Source: Psychrobacter sp. UBA3480 (lineage in GTDB: Bacteria > Pseudomonadota > Gammaproteobacteria > Pseudomonadales > Moraxellaceae). Taken from it: a stretch of DNA of 43,977 nucleotides. The notes under the pieces are model-generated. The model had not been told where the DNA came from, made no database searches, and worked only from the letters and a program-made list of their open reading frames with translations. Both the position numbers and the translations under genes were made by a program. Shown here piece by piece: positions 6,460 to 15,857 of this stretch (within the stretch, counting starts at the first letter, position 1; each line of letters begins with the position of its first letter). The stretch spans positions 1-43,977 of the forward strand of contig NZ_DFQV01000030.1 in the NCBI RefSeq assembly GCF_002377945.1, read 5' to 3'.

Positions 6460-8388
6460 ATGCGCCAATGGATTGCATTAAGCTTGCTGTGGATGAGCGT
6501 GATACTACTGCCTGTATCGGCGTCTGCAGCCTGCAACTCGCCGATTAAATTTGGAGCGCTAACCTGGGAGAGTGGGCAGTTTACCTCCGGCGTACTCAGA
6601 CATATCTTAGAAGATGGATACGGTTGTACGGTAGAGGAAGTACCAGGAGCAGGGCCTGCACTTGATACAGCGCTATCACAGAACGATATTCAGGTCATCG
6701 GGGAGCAGTGGGTTGGTCGCTCGCCAATCATGGAAAAAGCCATTGAACAAAATAAAGTAGCCATCATCGGCGATACGCTAAAAGGTGGTGCAACTCAAGG
6801 CTGGTATGTCCCGCGATACGTCTTGGAAGAAAACCCAGGACTTCGCAGCTATCAAGATTTGCCTAAATATACTGAGCTATTTAAAGACCCTGAAGATCCT
6901 GGTAGATCACGCTTTATGAACTGTCCCTCTGGTTGGACGTGTGAGATTTTTAACACACGTTTGCTAAAAACCACCGGTCTAGACAGCCTTTTTAACAACG
7001 CACACCCTGGTACGGGTGCTGCTCTCGATGCCGAAATTGCCTCCGCTTTTGAACAGCATAAGCCACTGTTGTTTTACTACTGGCAGCCCACTGGGCTAAT
7101 GGCAAAATATGACCTTGCAGCGTTAGAGTTCCCAGCTTATGAGGATGCTTGCTGGCAAAATCTGCTGCTCGCTGATGGTAAGATGGATTGCGTTTCAGGA
7201 TTCCCAGTGTCACCGTTAGGTATTGCTATTTCTACCCCGTTTGTCGAATCTAATCCTGAACTAGCAGCTGTCTTTGAAAAGGTGCAATTTACCTCTGATG
7301 AGCTCAACGGTGCTATCTTGGAAATGAGCGAAAGTAAACGCACTGGCGATGAGCAAGCCATGGTGTTTTTGCGTGACAACCCAGAGGTTTGGCAAGCATG
7401 GTTATCCGATGAAGCCGCTACCAATCTTGCTACTAAGTTAGGCCTTAGCTCAACGGATGCTATCTCTACAAAAGCAACTGCATCTAGTATCAATGCGTCA
7501 GCGCTCGCCTCAAGCTTTCCTTCATGGTCGCTTGAGACCCCACTCAATAATACTTTAGCAAACGTTGTTCAAAACTATGGCGATGTATTCCGTACTATTA
7601 GCACGATGGCGCTTACTTATTTGCTACTACCTATTGAGCGATTATTAACGGTTATCCCACCTTGGCTGATTATTGCATTTGTGACTGTGCTTGGCTGGTT
7701 TGGTGTTCGCAAGATTTGGTTCGCGCTGGCATGTGGTGCAGGGCTGTTTTTGATAGGTGCTTTTGGCTTATGGGGCGCACTGATTGATACTTTAGCGCTG
7801 CTTATCGTATCGGTACTGGTCACGGTGGTGATTGGTATTCCTATTGGTATTGCTATGTCAGGTAGCAAACTGCTACGCAAGATTGTGACGCCAGTGCTAG
7901 ATATCATGCAGACTATGCCGAGTTTTGTATATCTTATACCAGTGCTGATGCTGTTTGGTATTGGTAAAGTGCCTGCGTTATTCGCGACTGTGATTTATGC
8001 ACTGCCGCCCTTGATTCGTTTAACGACATTAGGGATTACACAAGTCAATCATGAAATGGTCGAGGCAGGACGCTCTTTTGGTAGTACCCATTTACAGCTA
8101 CTTCTCTGGATTAAATTGCCACAAGCGTTGCCCAGTATTATGGCAGGTATCAATCAGGCTGTGATGATGTCACTTGCCATGGTGGTATTGGCCTCAATGA
8201 TTGGTGCTCCTGGGCTTGGTGAAGATGTATTGCAGTCTATCCAAACGCTCAATATCGGTCAGGGTCTACAAGCAGGTACGGCCATCGTTATTGTTGCTAT
8301 TATCATTGACCGTATTACGCAAGCATTTGGTCAAGGTAAGCGTACCCGTCAAAAAACCATCGAAGCAGGCAGACGTCCGATTGGATAA
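6460..8388 (+). CDS. Osmoprotectant ABC transporter, fused binding protein and permease
   Basis: 642 residues. Start at 6460 (MRQWIALSLL) with AGGAAAG just upstream. Order: signal peptide (1-23, cut near SASA-ACN); a periplasmic OpuAC/ProX-type ligand domain (about 24-320) with the tryptophan-bearing GALTWESGQF and EQWVGRSPIM segments expected to cage a quaternary amine; a linker; then a ProW/OpuAB-type permease (about 360-630) with the EAA loop EAGRSFGSTHLQLLLWIKLP that docks on the ATPase. Known of the family: uptake of glycine betaine, proline betaine or choline under osmotic stress. Here the binding domain is N-terminal to the permease, opposite to the well-known permease-then-binding fusion of Gram-positive OpuA. 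The ATPase gene follows 84 bp downstream. Substrate is inferred. Confidence 0.9.
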   Translation: MRQWIALSLLWMSVILLPVSASAACNSPIKFGALTWESGQFTSGVLRHILEDGYGCTVEEVPGAGPALDTALSQNDIQVIGEQWVGRSPIMEKAIEQNKVAIIGDTLKGGATQGWYVPRYVLEENPGLRSYQDLPKYTELFKDPEDPGRSRFMNCPSGWTCEIFNTRLLKTTGLDSLFNNAHPGTGAALDAEIASAFEQHKPLLFYYWQPTGLMAKYDLAALEFPAYEDACWQNLLLADGKMDCVSGFPVSPLGIAISTPFVESNPELAAVFEKVQFTSDELNGAILEMSESKRTGDEQAMVFLRDNPEVWQAWLSDEAATNLATKLGLSSTDAISTKATASSINASALASSFPSWSLETPLNNTLANVVQNYGDVFRTISTMALTYLLLPIERLLTVIPPWLIIAFVTVLGWFGVRKIWFALACGAGLFLIGAFGLWGALIDTLALLIVSVLVTVVIGIPIGIAMSGSKLLRKIVTPVLDIMQTMPSFVYLIPVLMLFGIGKVPALFATVIYALPPLIRLTTLGITQVNHEMVEAGRSFGSTHLQLLLWIKLPQALPSIMAGINQAVMMSLAMVVLASMIGAPGLGEDVLQSIQTLNIGQGLQAGTAIVIVAIIIDRITQAFGQGKRTRQKTIEAGRRPIG

Positions 8389-8472
8389 AAAATTATCTAG
8401 TGGTATACGATTGAACCCATGGTAATCGACCGAAGCCATAATGATAAAACCACGTAAATAGTGAGAGCACCG

Positions 8473-9384
8473 ATGAATCATATTCAACTAAAAAATATCA
8501 GTAAGATTTATAACGCCAGTAGCACGCAAGCACAGTCTGCATTGGCATTGCTGGCTGAGGGTATGGATAGCATCAAAGTAAAAGAGCAAACGGGCTATTC
8601 AGTTGGTCTTTATGATATCAATCTAGATATCAAGGCAGGCGAGTTGCATTGTATTATGGGGCTATCAGGCTCTGGCAAGTCAACGCTGATACGCCATATT
8701 AACCGCTTGATAGATCCAACCAGTGGCGAGATATGGGTAGATACTGCTCTGAATAGAGAACATGCGACTCATACAATGACTGATAGGCAATCAGCGACAG
8801 CTAATACAAGTACGGTAGTAGAAGAGAGTTCTGCTACGGCTATTAATATTTTAGCGCTCAACGATAAGCAGTTGCAGCATTATCGTCAGCAGACCGTCAG
8901 TATGGTTTTTCAGCATTTCGGTTTAGTGCCGCACATGACGGTCATACAAAACGTCGCTTATGGGCTGCGTGTTCGAAAAATGAGTGTAAACGAGCGACAT
9001 GAAACGGCGCGACATTGGCTCAATGAAGTTGGTCTATCGAATTTGGAAAACAGCTACCCTGATGAGCTATCAGGCGGTATGCAGCAGCGCGTTGGTCTGG
9101 CTCGTGCCTTAGCGACGGATAATCCAATTTTGCTAATGGATGAAGCGTTCTCTGCACTTGATCCGCTCATTCGCGCCCAGTTGCAAGACCAATTACTCGA
9201 ATTGCAAGAGCGATTGAACAAGACCATCGTATTTATTACCCATGATATCGATGAAGCTGTCAAAGTAGGTCAGCGTATCAGTATGCTAAATGGTGGTCGA
9301 CTCATACAAACGGGGACGCCAAGCGAGTTGCGACACAATCCTGCTGATGACTACGTCGAGCAGTTTATGAGTGCAAAAGCGTAA
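8473..9384 (+). CDS. Osmoprotectant ABC transporter ATP-binding protein (ProV/OpuAA-like)
   Basis: 303 residues from the ATG at 8473 (MNHIQLKNIS); a GTG four codons earlier is possible. Walker A GLSGSGKST (63-71), Q-loop VFQHFGLVPHMTV, signature LSGGMQQRVGLARALA, Walker B ILLMDEAFSALDP and switch THDIDEA are all intact. The early helix with MDSIKVKEQTG and the phrase MVFQHFGLVPH are typical of glycine betaine/proline ATPases. Two differences: a Thr/Ser-rich insertion of about 35 residues (91-125) between the Walker A subdomain and the Q-loop, and no C-terminal CBS domains, which in OpuAA/ProV types sense ionic strength. It is translated after the fused binding-permease gene and must power it. 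Osmotic control therefore probably lies elsewhere (inference). Confidence 0.93.
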   Translation: MNHIQLKNISKIYNASSTQAQSALALLAEGMDSIKVKEQTGYSVGLYDINLDIKAGELHCIMGLSGSGKSTLIRHINRLIDPTSGEIWVDTALNREHATHTMTDRQSATANTSTVVEESSATAINILALNDKQLQHYRQQTVSMVFQHFGLVPHMTVIQNVAYGLRVRKMSVNERHETARHWLNEVGLSNLENSYPDELSGGMQQRVGLARALATDNPILLMDEAFSALDPLIRAQLQDQLLELQERLNKTIVFITHDIDEAVKVGQRISMLNGGRLIQTGTPSELRHNPADDYVEQFMSAKA

Positions 9385-9532
9385 GCTATGATAATCATCT
9401 ATGAATAGGTTGTCTGGATAGACTTATACGTTATTTTATAAATGGTTTAAATAATTGCAATCATTTTACTGGCATTTCGACGTCATTTTTCAGCAATCAA
9501 AAGTGAATTCTGAAATAAATACCAAACTTCGT

Positions 9533-9538
9533 TATACT
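9533..9538 (+). promoter_or_regulatory. pncB: Possible -10 box upstream of pncB
   Basis: TATACT at 9533-9538 in the 271-bp gap before pncB; the best -35 at 17 bp is only CTGAAA, so this is a weak call. Nothing else stands out in the gap. Confidence 0.3.
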
Positions 9539-9655
9539 GAACGGTTTATCGATGGCTCATAATGAATGAGCGTGTATTGTTTATCGTCCACATATGATGT
9601 CGCTTTGTCTATCAAATGACGTTTGTTTCTTATTTTGCACTTTTAAGGCCATAGC

Positions 9656-10882
9656 ATGACCGCTTCTTATGCACCTATTATTACTTCATTGCTTGATAAT
9701 GATTTGTACAAATTTACGATGTTACAAGCCATGCTGCATCAGTTCCCGCAAACCCATGGTGTTTATCGCTTTCGCTGCCGTAATAACAAAGATGCCGCCT
9801 ATCCATTGGCTGATATCCAAAAAGATCTAGAGCAGCAACTAGACAGCTTATGCGAATTGCGATTTTTGCCAGATGAGCTCGAGTACTTGCGTAGCTTACG
9901 CTTTATTCGCTCAGATTTCGTTGATTATCTAGAATTGTTTAAGCTAAAACGACGTTTTATTACGGTAAGTACAGACGATAAAGGTCGCTTGTTTATCGAT
10001 ATCGAAGGGCCGATGATTCAAGCAATGTTCTTTGAAGTATTCGTACTAGCCATTGTCAATGAGCTGTATTTTGATGCGCTATCTAATGACAGCGTGATTG
10101 AAGAAGGACAACGTCGCCTCGATGCAAAAGTAGCGCTATTACATCAGTACGCCGAAAAGCAAGCTCAGTACGGTCAGGATATGCCGCCATTTATAGTTGC
10201 TGATTTTGGCACGCGTAGACGTTTTAGTCGACGCTGGCAAGCACATGTTGTAGAGACGCTACATAAAGCTGAGCCAAAGATAGTCGGTGGTACATCAAAC
10301 GTGTATTTGGCCAAGCAATTAGGGATGACACCAATAGGCACAATGGCGCACGAGTTTATGCAAGCGTTTCAGGCATTAGATGTGCGTCTGCGTGATTCAC
10401 AAAAGGCCGCACTTGAAGCATGGGTACATGAGTACCGTGGCGACTTGGGTATTGCATTGACAGACGTAGTCGGCATGGATGCGTTCTTACGTGATTTCGA
10501 TTTGTATTTTGCTAAGCTGTTTGATGGGTTACGTCATGATAGCGGCGACCCTTATATTTGGGGCGATAAGGCGATTGCCCATTATGAGAAGCTAAAGATA
10601 GATCCAAAAACCAAGATTCTAACTTTTAGCGATGGGTTGGATTTAGAGAAGGCGTGGGAGCTGCATCAATACTTTAAAGGTCGCATTAGAACTAGCTTTG
10701 GTATTGGCACCAATTTGACCAATGATATGGGCATCACGCCGATTAATATCGTGCTCAAATTGGTAGAGTGTAATGGTCAGCCAGTCGCCAAGCTGTCTGA
10801 TAGCCCAGGCAAGACCATGATCAATAATGACACGTATCTTGCCTATCTGCGCCAAGTCTTTGAGGTTGACGAACCAGAGTAA
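9656..10882 (+). CDS. pncB: Nicotinate phosphoribosyltransferase
   Basis: 408 residues; makes nicotinate mononucleotide from nicotinate, PRPP and ATP in the NAD salvage (Preiss-Handler) route. Seen: [16 protein letters not shown] at the N-terminus, [40 protein letters not shown] with the autophosphorylated family histidine in TMAHE, and the [15 protein letters not shown] phosphate-binding segment, then [11 protein letters not shown]. Length is as expected. AAGG lies seven bases before the ATG. It converges with xseB, with a terminator between them. Confidence 0.97.
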   Translation: MTASYAPIITSLLDNDLYKFTMLQAMLHQFPQTHGVYRFRCRNNKDAAYPLADIQKDLEQQLDSLCELRFLPDELEYLRSLRFIRSDFVDYLELFKLKRRFITVSTDDKGRLFIDIEGPMIQAMFFEVFVLAIVNELYFDALSNDSVIEEGQRRLDAKVALLHQYAEKQAQYGQDMPPFIVADFGTRRRFSRRWQAHVVETLHKAEPKIVGGTSNVYLAKQLGMTPIGTMAHEFMQAFQALDVRLRDSQKAALEAWVHEYRGDLGIALTDVVGMDAFLRDFDLYFAKLFDGLRHDSGDPYIWGDKAIAHYEKLKIDPKTKILTFSDGLDLEKAWELHQYFKGRIRTSFGIGTNLTNDMGITPINIVLKLVECNGQPVAKLSDSPGKTMINNDTYLAYLRQVFEVDEPE

Positions 10883-10939
10883 ACAGAATATCAAACTGTT
10901 GCGTTGCCAAATGAGCTTGATGCGCTTGGTTTGACTAAT

Positions 10940-10966
10940 CAGCTGCTATTTAGTGGCTGTCTTTTT
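10940..10966 (+). terminator. Terminator of pncB
   Basis: CAGCTGCT (10940-10947) pairs with AGTGGCTG (10952-10959) with two G-U pairs and an ATTT loop, followed by TCTTTTT. It ends at the stop codon of the convergent xseB. Confidence 0.65.
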
Positions 10967-11210
10967 AACTATCAACACTGCTGGTAGATTTTTCTTCGGC
11001 AAAGGCCACATCTAGTGCTTGCTGTACAGCATTGATACGAGTCTCGCAAACGCGATAAGCGGCAATAGATTCTTCGACCGTTGTCATGAGATTATCAATA
11101 TCAGGCTCGTCCTGTTGCTGTAGTTCAGCCGCATTGGTTTTTAAGATATCGTAAGCCGCCTTAAAGGTTTTTGGGGCGGCTTTTTTGCGTCGGCGAGTAG
11201 GGGTAGTCAT
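10965..11210 (-). CDS. xseB: Exodeoxyribonuclease VII small subunit
   Basis: 81 residues, the usual size. XseB subunits coat the long helices of XseA to give an enzyme that degrades single-stranded DNA to short oligonucleotides. Family pattern: FKAAYDILKTNAAELQQ, then EPDIDNLMTTVEESIAAYRVCETRI and LDVAFAEE, forming two antiparallel helices. The N-terminus carries an RRRKKAAPK basic stretch. AGGA lies seven bases before the ATG. It follows xseA by 58 bp on the same strand and is almost surely co-transcribed with it. Confidence 0.95.
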   Translation of the reverse strand: MTTPTRRRKKAAPKTFKAAYDILKTNAAELQQQDEPDIDNLMTTVEESIAAYRVCETRINAVQQALDVAFAEEKSTSSVDS

Positions 11211-11268
11211 AAAATTTCCTAGTTTTTAAAGGTAAGTAGATGAGTAATCGTTAGATATTATTATGTGG

Positions 11269-12801
11269 TCAAGTTGGAGTGCCTGAAGTTTCCGTCGCTT
11301 CTTTATCCATATTGACATCTATAATCTGCGCTTTTGCGTTGCCATCTTTTAAAATGATATTAACGGTTTGCTCAGGATACAGTTGGGTACTACTAGTGAG
11401 CGTCTGCTTGTTTTGAGCATCCGTGAGCATGGTATAGCCTTGCTTAAGCACGCGAGACGGTCGATGTAATAGCACAATATCACGTAGATGTTCGCTATCA
11501 CGCTGTGCTTGCACAATTTGCTGTTGCGCGTTTTGCATGATTGACTCTTGATAACTTTTGCTATTGGTAGCGGCTTTTACAAGTTGTTGATGCGCCAAGG
11601 TTTGCGTTTGTGTGTATCGCTCAGCCGTCAGTCTGACGGCTTGCTTTACTTGGCGCTGGGCACTTTGTTGAATACTGCGCCATGCATAGTCACTGTCTTT
11701 TCGTAGAGCGGTGAGCTGCCCAATCGTTTGCGATTGTATTTGACTTAACTGTCGCGCAGTTTGTTGCTCAGCAGTATTCAATTGACGCTGAGCCGCTTGC
11801 TTGATTTGTGCCTGATATTGTAGCGTCTGAGTGACGAGCTGGGCCAAGTGGCTATAGATAGCAGCAATCACCTTTGAGGGTGTATCAAAGCTAGTATGAG
11901 CGACTTCATCTAAGATGACTTTGTCACGTTCATGACCGATACCCACCCAGACAGGGACAGGCTGCTCAGCAACCAAAGCTGCCAACTCATAATCATTGAG
12001 ATAAGCCAAATCACCAACCGCACCGCCGCCGCGAATGATGACTAGTAAGTCTGGTAGGCGTTGATAAGTATCGTAAAACTGCTGCTGGGCGCTAACGATG
12101 GCTTGACGGATTTCAGCGGGTGCATGATTGCCCTGAAAGGTTGCATTATGGTAGTGGAACTGACACGCACCTGTACTGGCTAAGCGATCGGCATCTGCTT
12201 GAAAATCTCCTAGTCCAGCCGCCTTTTCAGGAGCGATGACCAGCACATGCTCGATATCAAAAGGAGCAGGTAGCTGCTGATTAAGATGTAATAGCCCTTC
12301 ACCTGTTAAGCGGTCAACCATTTCTGCATACTGCCGTGCCAAGTCGCCTAGCGTATAGCTAGGATCAATATCTTCAATGGTGATTGAAAAGCCGTACTGA
12401 GCATGGAACCCTGCCGATACTTTAAGAAGTACGGTCAAATCACGCTCAAGCGGCATACCAGTCGCACGTTCAAACTTAGCTAATACACGAGCAGCTTTGA
12501 AACGCCAGAGATTGCCACGGCAGCTGGCGACCACTTTGCCATCGTCATCTTTTTCTGCCAGTTCAAAGTAGTAATGACCACCTTTACTCGACAGATTACG
12601 AATTTCAGCTTTTACCCATACACGGTGGTCAAAAGTTTGTTTGATGACCATTTCAACCGCTGACAAGTAATCACTTAGGCGTAGGACCGTATCCTCTAGA
12701 TGGTCTTCCTGCTCAGCGAGTTCCGCTTCCAAGGTAGCCAAATCTTTGGCAGGTGCTAATACTTTGGCCTGTTTAATATTTGAAAGATTGGGTTTGCGCA
12801 T
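11269..12801 (-). CDS. xseA: Exodeoxyribonuclease VII large subunit
   Basis: 510 residues; catalytic subunit of the single-strand-specific exonuclease VII used in repair and recombination. Domains in order: an N-terminal OB fold (VWVKAEIRNLSSKGGHYYF, residues about 60-80), the nuclease core with IIRGGGAVGDLAYLNDYELA and VWVGIGHERDKVILDEVAH (active-site region), a long Gln-rich coiled coil that holds XseB (about 310-430), and a short C-terminal barrel (RVLKQGYTMLTD). The first 45 residues before the OB fold, acidic and with LEAELAEQ, exceed the E. coli protein. Followed by xseB. No frameshift seen. Confidence 0.96.
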   Translation of the reverse strand: MRKPNLSNIKQAKVLAPAKDLATLEAELAEQEDHLEDTVLRLSDYLSAVEMVIKQTFDHRVWVKAEIRNLSSKGGHYYFELAEKDDDGKVVASCRGNLWRFKAARVLAKFERATGMPLERDLTVLLKVSAGFHAQYGFSITIEDIDPSYTLGDLARQYAEMVDRLTGEGLLHLNQQLPAPFDIEHVLVIAPEKAAGLGDFQADADRLASTGACQFHYHNATFQGNHAPAEIRQAIVSAQQQFYDTYQRLPDLLVIIRGGGAVGDLAYLNDYELAALVAEQPVPVWVGIGHERDKVILDEVAHTSFDTPSKVIAAIYSHLAQLVTQTLQYQAQIKQAAQRQLNTAEQQTARQLSQIQSQTIGQLTALRKDSDYAWRSIQQSAQRQVKQAVRLTAERYTQTQTLAHQQLVKAATNSKSYQESIMQNAQQQIVQAQRDSEHLRDIVLLHRPSRVLKQGYTMLTDAQNKQTLTSSTQLYPEQTVNIILKDGNAKAQIIDVNMDKEATETSGTPT

Positions 12802-12898
12802 AATATTAGACCAAAGATAATGAAAATATAAAGACTGACGAGGATGTGCTGAATACGTAGCGGATAGTTTAACTTAAAAAAGAGAGTACAAAAAGCGA

Positions 12899-12947
12899 AG
12901 CCAACAAGCTTTGATTGATATATTATCTATATCGCAGTTTGTTGGCT
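12899..12947. repeat. Nested hairpin in the gap between the lipoprotein gene and xseA
   Basis: AGCCAACAA (12899-12907) and TTGTTGGCT (12939-12947) form a perfect 9-bp outer stem; inside, GATATA/TATATC form a second stem. On the minus strand the outer stem is followed by TCGCTTTTTG, weakly terminator-like, so it may end the lipoprotein transcript before xseA. The remainder of the 12802-13170 gap is AT-rich and shows nothing else. Confidence 0.45.
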
Positions 12948-13170
12948 GTTTAATCAGAGGACGATTGTATGTCACTTCATGTTAGCGGTTAGATCGTAAA
13001 CCTGTTTGCGTCTAAAAGAGATTGTCGTGTAGAGAAAAGTAGATATATATTTTTAGCTAGATATAGTCGGTTCGAGATAATTTAGATACAAGGAGGGCAA
13101 GTGAAAGTGCTACAAATAGTAGGCTGAGTGAGCCTGACACTGTATCTGATTTATATGATATGGACGATAT

Positions 13171-13539
13171 TTATTGGCAACGGAAGTTAATGGTGTATTC
13201 ATAATCATCGCTACGTGACAAATCTGGTGTACCCGTGCCAAATATCGAGCCAACGACAGCACCTACTTGGCCAACCATACGGCCAGTGCGTTCGTTTAAG
13301 ATACCGTTATATTTTACGTTGTCATCAACGATAATCACTTGCTTGCTTCGACAAGTTTTTTGAGCACTATCGATCGCATTTTGTTGTGCTTTGACCTTGG
13401 TATCAGCGATACCGGTTGTCTCATAGATAGAGTTGGCACGCTGAATCACGGGTGAAGAAGGCGTACTCTGACAGGCGCTCAAAGCAAGTGCAACCACTAA
13501 CGTAGCCGTCAAACTGGCAGTTTTATTAAAAGTATTCAT
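13171..13539 (-). CDS. Small lipoprotein, function unknown
   Basis: 122 residues. A lipoprotein signal peptide is clear: basic-polar MNTFNK, hydrophobic ATLVVALA, lipobox LSAC with Cys23. The mature part has a helix VKAQQNAIDSAQKTCRSK, a strand VIIVDDNVKYNG, a glycine-rich VGQVGAVVGSIFGTG segment that could be a short membrane-contacting or glycine-zipper stretch, and a C-terminal YTINFRC. Cys58 and the penultimate Cys121 could pair in the periplasm. AGGA precedes the ATG. I do not recognise the family; it is probably a lineage-specific envelope lipoprotein. Confidence 0.85.
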   Translation of the reverse strand: MNTFNKTASLTATLVVALALSACQSTPSSPVIQRANSIYETTGIADTKVKAQQNAIDSAQKTCRSKQVIIVDDNVKYNGILNERTGRMVGQVGAVVGSIFGTGTPDLSRSDDYEYTINFRCQ

Positions 13540-13841
13540 AAATAATTCCTGATTTATATAAGCAGAACGTCTTAGCTATAGGCAAAGCTTTATGAATGTA
13601 GCTTATCTAGATATTACCTGTCTAGACAGTTATTGTGTGCTGTATTACCGGTATATTGCCGATGAACCATGCCCTAGATATAAATCAATTTAAAACTTCA
13701 AGAACAGCAATATTCCAAAACGGCAGACAACCGTTATTGACCAAAAATAAAACAAGTCGCATCCGTACACAGCAAATCACTTGAAATATAAATTGTATCT
13801 AGGATAATTGAGCCATTCATTTTTTATTAATAAGTAATACT
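13540..13841. other. Intergenic, divergent promoters expected
   Basis: 302 bp between the divergently read lipoprotein and alpha/beta hydrolase genes. AT-rich, with a 12-bp palindrome CTGTCTAGACAG at 13618-13629. I see no gene, terminator or convincing promoter boxes. Confidence 0.6.
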
Positions 13842-14501
13842 ATGCAATTGATTCCTGCTCCTGCTGGCGTGCTCGAGGTTGACGCACTGTGGCAAAATGA
13901 CAATCCCAATGACCCAAGTACAGACACGGTGGCGCTGCTGTGCCATCCCAATCCTTTGTTTGATGGTACGATGAATAACAAAGTGGTCACCACCATGTAT
14001 CGCTTTGCCCGTGATAATGGTATGCACGTGGTGCGCTTTAACTTTCGCGGCGTTGGCCAATCGACAGGCGAGCATGATTATGCGGAAGGTGAAGTGGTCG
14101 ATGCAATGACCGTGCTACAATGGATTGCTGAACAAACCAATGCTCGAAAGCTATGGCTGGGTGGCTTTTCTTTTGGTGGCTATGTTACTGCACGCGTGGC
14201 TGAGCAAGTGCTTGAAGCCGCACATATATGGGGACTGGATGACTTTGAAGTAACGAAAATTGCCCTTATCGCACCATCAGTCGAAAAAAACGACAGTACT
14301 GATATTAATTTGCCTGCGGATAGAACTTTTGAGATTTATGGTAATGCGGATGAGGTGATTGAACCTGACAATATGCAGGCATTTGCAGACCGATTAGGCA
14401 TTGAAGTCAGCGTGGTTGATGGCGCGGGTCATTTCTTCCATGGTCGCTTATCAGAGCTCAAGGGTTTATTAGACAAGCATAGCTTTGGGCAGGACAGCTA
14501 A
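13842..14501 (+). CDS. Alpha/beta hydrolase, COG2945-like
   Basis: 219 residues, a compact lidless alpha/beta hydrolase. Seen: LLCHPNPLFDGTMNNKVV (oxyanion region, typical of this small family), RFNFRGVGQSTGEHD, the nucleophile elbow GGFSFGG (Ser at the centre of GFSFG), and the late catalytic His in GAGHFFHGRL. The acid is probably in the EIYGNADEVIEPDN segment. The substrate is unknown; members are annotated only as esterase or dienelactone hydrolase-like. It is followed after 121 bp by zapE in the same direction. Confidence 0.88.
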   Translation: MQLIPAPAGVLEVDALWQNDNPNDPSTDTVALLCHPNPLFDGTMNNKVVTTMYRFARDNGMHVVRFNFRGVGQSTGEHDYAEGEVVDAMTVLQWIAEQTNARKLWLGGFSFGGYVTARVAEQVLEAAHIWGLDDFEVTKIALIAPSVEKNDSTDINLPADRTFEIYGNADEVIEPDNMQAFADRLGIEVSVVDGAGHFFHGRLSELKGLLDKHSFGQDS

Positions 14502-14622
14502 GTTTATTCATAGCTAGCTCAGCTTGATGGTTTCCGTTTTGATATGGTTTAGCATGGCTTGCTTGGTAGCACCAGCACTGTGCTAAATTATCCTACTATT
14601 TTGATATTTATTTAATCCAACG

Positions 14623-15735
14623 ATGAGTCGTATTATGAGTTTATCTCCATTGCAACGTTACGAGAAAGCCGTCAGTACAGATGAGTTTACTCGGGATGAG
14701 CAGCAATTTCAGGCCATGAGCTATCTTGATGAGATATACCATCAGCTCATCAATAGCGCACCGCAAAAGAAAGGTTTTTTTGGCTTTTTAAAATCTAAGC
14801 CAGTCGCGCCAACGGGCCTTTATATGTGGGGCGGTGTTGGCCGCGGTAAAACGTGGATGATGGACATGTTTTATGACTCGTTGACCATCGAGCGCAAGAT
14901 GCGTCTGCATTTCCATCATTTTATGCAGCGTGTCCATAGAGAGCTTAACAAACTGCAAGGTGAGAGCGATCCACTCGAAAAAGTCGCTGATATTATTTAT
15001 AAAGAAGCGGTTATCATCTGTTTTGATGAGTTTTTTGTTTCTAACGTCTCTGATGCCATGATATTGGGCGATTTGTTCACTATGCTGTTCAATCGCGGTA
15101 TTACTTTGGTTGCTACTTCAAACATTGAACCAGCTGGATTGTATAAAGATGGCTTACATCGTGACCGTTTTATGCCTGCCATTGCGGAAGTTGAGCGTCA
15201 TACGACGGTCATGAATATTGACTCGGGAATTGATTATCGTCTGCGCGTATTGCAGCAAGCTGAATTATACGAAGCGCCGCTTACTAAGGCGAACTACCAT
15301 TGGTTAGCCAACCGTTTTGCGAGCTTGTCAAATAATCAGAAAATCAGTAAAGAGCCCATTATTATCAATGGACGAGAAGTAAAAATCAACGCTTGTACCG
15401 AAGATATCTTATTCTGTGACTTCCGTCATCTTTGTATGGCGCCGCGATCAGCCGCTGATTTTATTGAGCTTGCCAAACGCTTTAGCACCGTTTTAGTCGA
15501 CTCTGTGCCAGCACTAGATGACGACTTGCGTGATCCAACGCGCCGCTTTATTTATCTTGTCGATGAGTTTTATGATCGCCGTGTAAAATTATTGGTACGG
15601 GCAGAGCAGCCGATTCTAGAACTGTATCAAGGAGAGAAGTTGGCGTTTGAGATTGAGCGTACTCGCTCACGTCTGCTTGAGATGCAGTCAGAGGACTACC
15701 TACGCATGGACCACCGAGTCGAAGATGTTGCGTAG
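14623..15735 (+). CDS. zapE: Cell division protein ZapE (AFG1-type ATPase)
   Basis: 370 residues, close to E. coli ZapE (375). Walker A is in GLYMWGGVGRGKTWMMDMF, Walker B in ICFDEFFVSNVSDAMIL, sensor ATSNIEPAGLYKDGLHRDRF, and the RRFIYLVDEFYDRRVKLL segment closes the domain, as in AFG1/ZapE proteins. ZapE associates with the constricting Z ring in an ATP-dependent way. Start is ATG at 14623; a second ATG four codons on is equally possible as neither has a strong Shine-Dalgarno. An 8-bp hairpin follows at 15746. Confidence 0.95.
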   Translation: MSRIMSLSPLQRYEKAVSTDEFTRDEQQFQAMSYLDEIYHQLINSAPQKKGFFGFLKSKPVAPTGLYMWGGVGRGKTWMMDMFYDSLTIERKMRLHFHHFMQRVHRELNKLQGESDPLEKVADIIYKEAVIICFDEFFVSNVSDAMILGDLFTMLFNRGITLVATSNIEPAGLYKDGLHRDRFMPAIAEVERHTTVMNIDSGIDYRLRVLQQAELYEAPLTKANYHWLANRFASLSNNQKISKEPIIINGREVKINACTEDILFCDFRHLCMAPRSAADFIELAKRFSTVLVDSVPALDDDLRDPTRRFIYLVDEFYDRRVKLLVRAEQPILELYQGEKLAFEIERTRSRLLEMQSEDYLRMDHRVEDVA

Positions 15736-15745
15736 TTTATCGCTG

Positions 15746-15776
15746 AGTTGAGACTGCCTATGTGTAGCTCTCAACT
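15746..15776 (+). terminator. Weak hairpin after zapE
   Basis: AGTTGAGA (15746-15753) pairs with TCTCAACT (15769-15776), 15-base loop. No U tract follows, so termination is doubtful; it may protect the zapE 3' end. Confidence 0.35.
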
Positions 15777-15857
15777 GCTCTATAGCTGTTAAAAAATAAG
15801 AAAATGATATTATAAATAATAAGTAGTGATAGATAATAATAAATTAAGGACAAAACA

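Noticed and set aside
13618..13629. Palindrome CTGTCTAGACAG between the lipoprotein and hydrolase genes
   Set aside because: Within chance expectation for this window; no overlap with promoter boxes.
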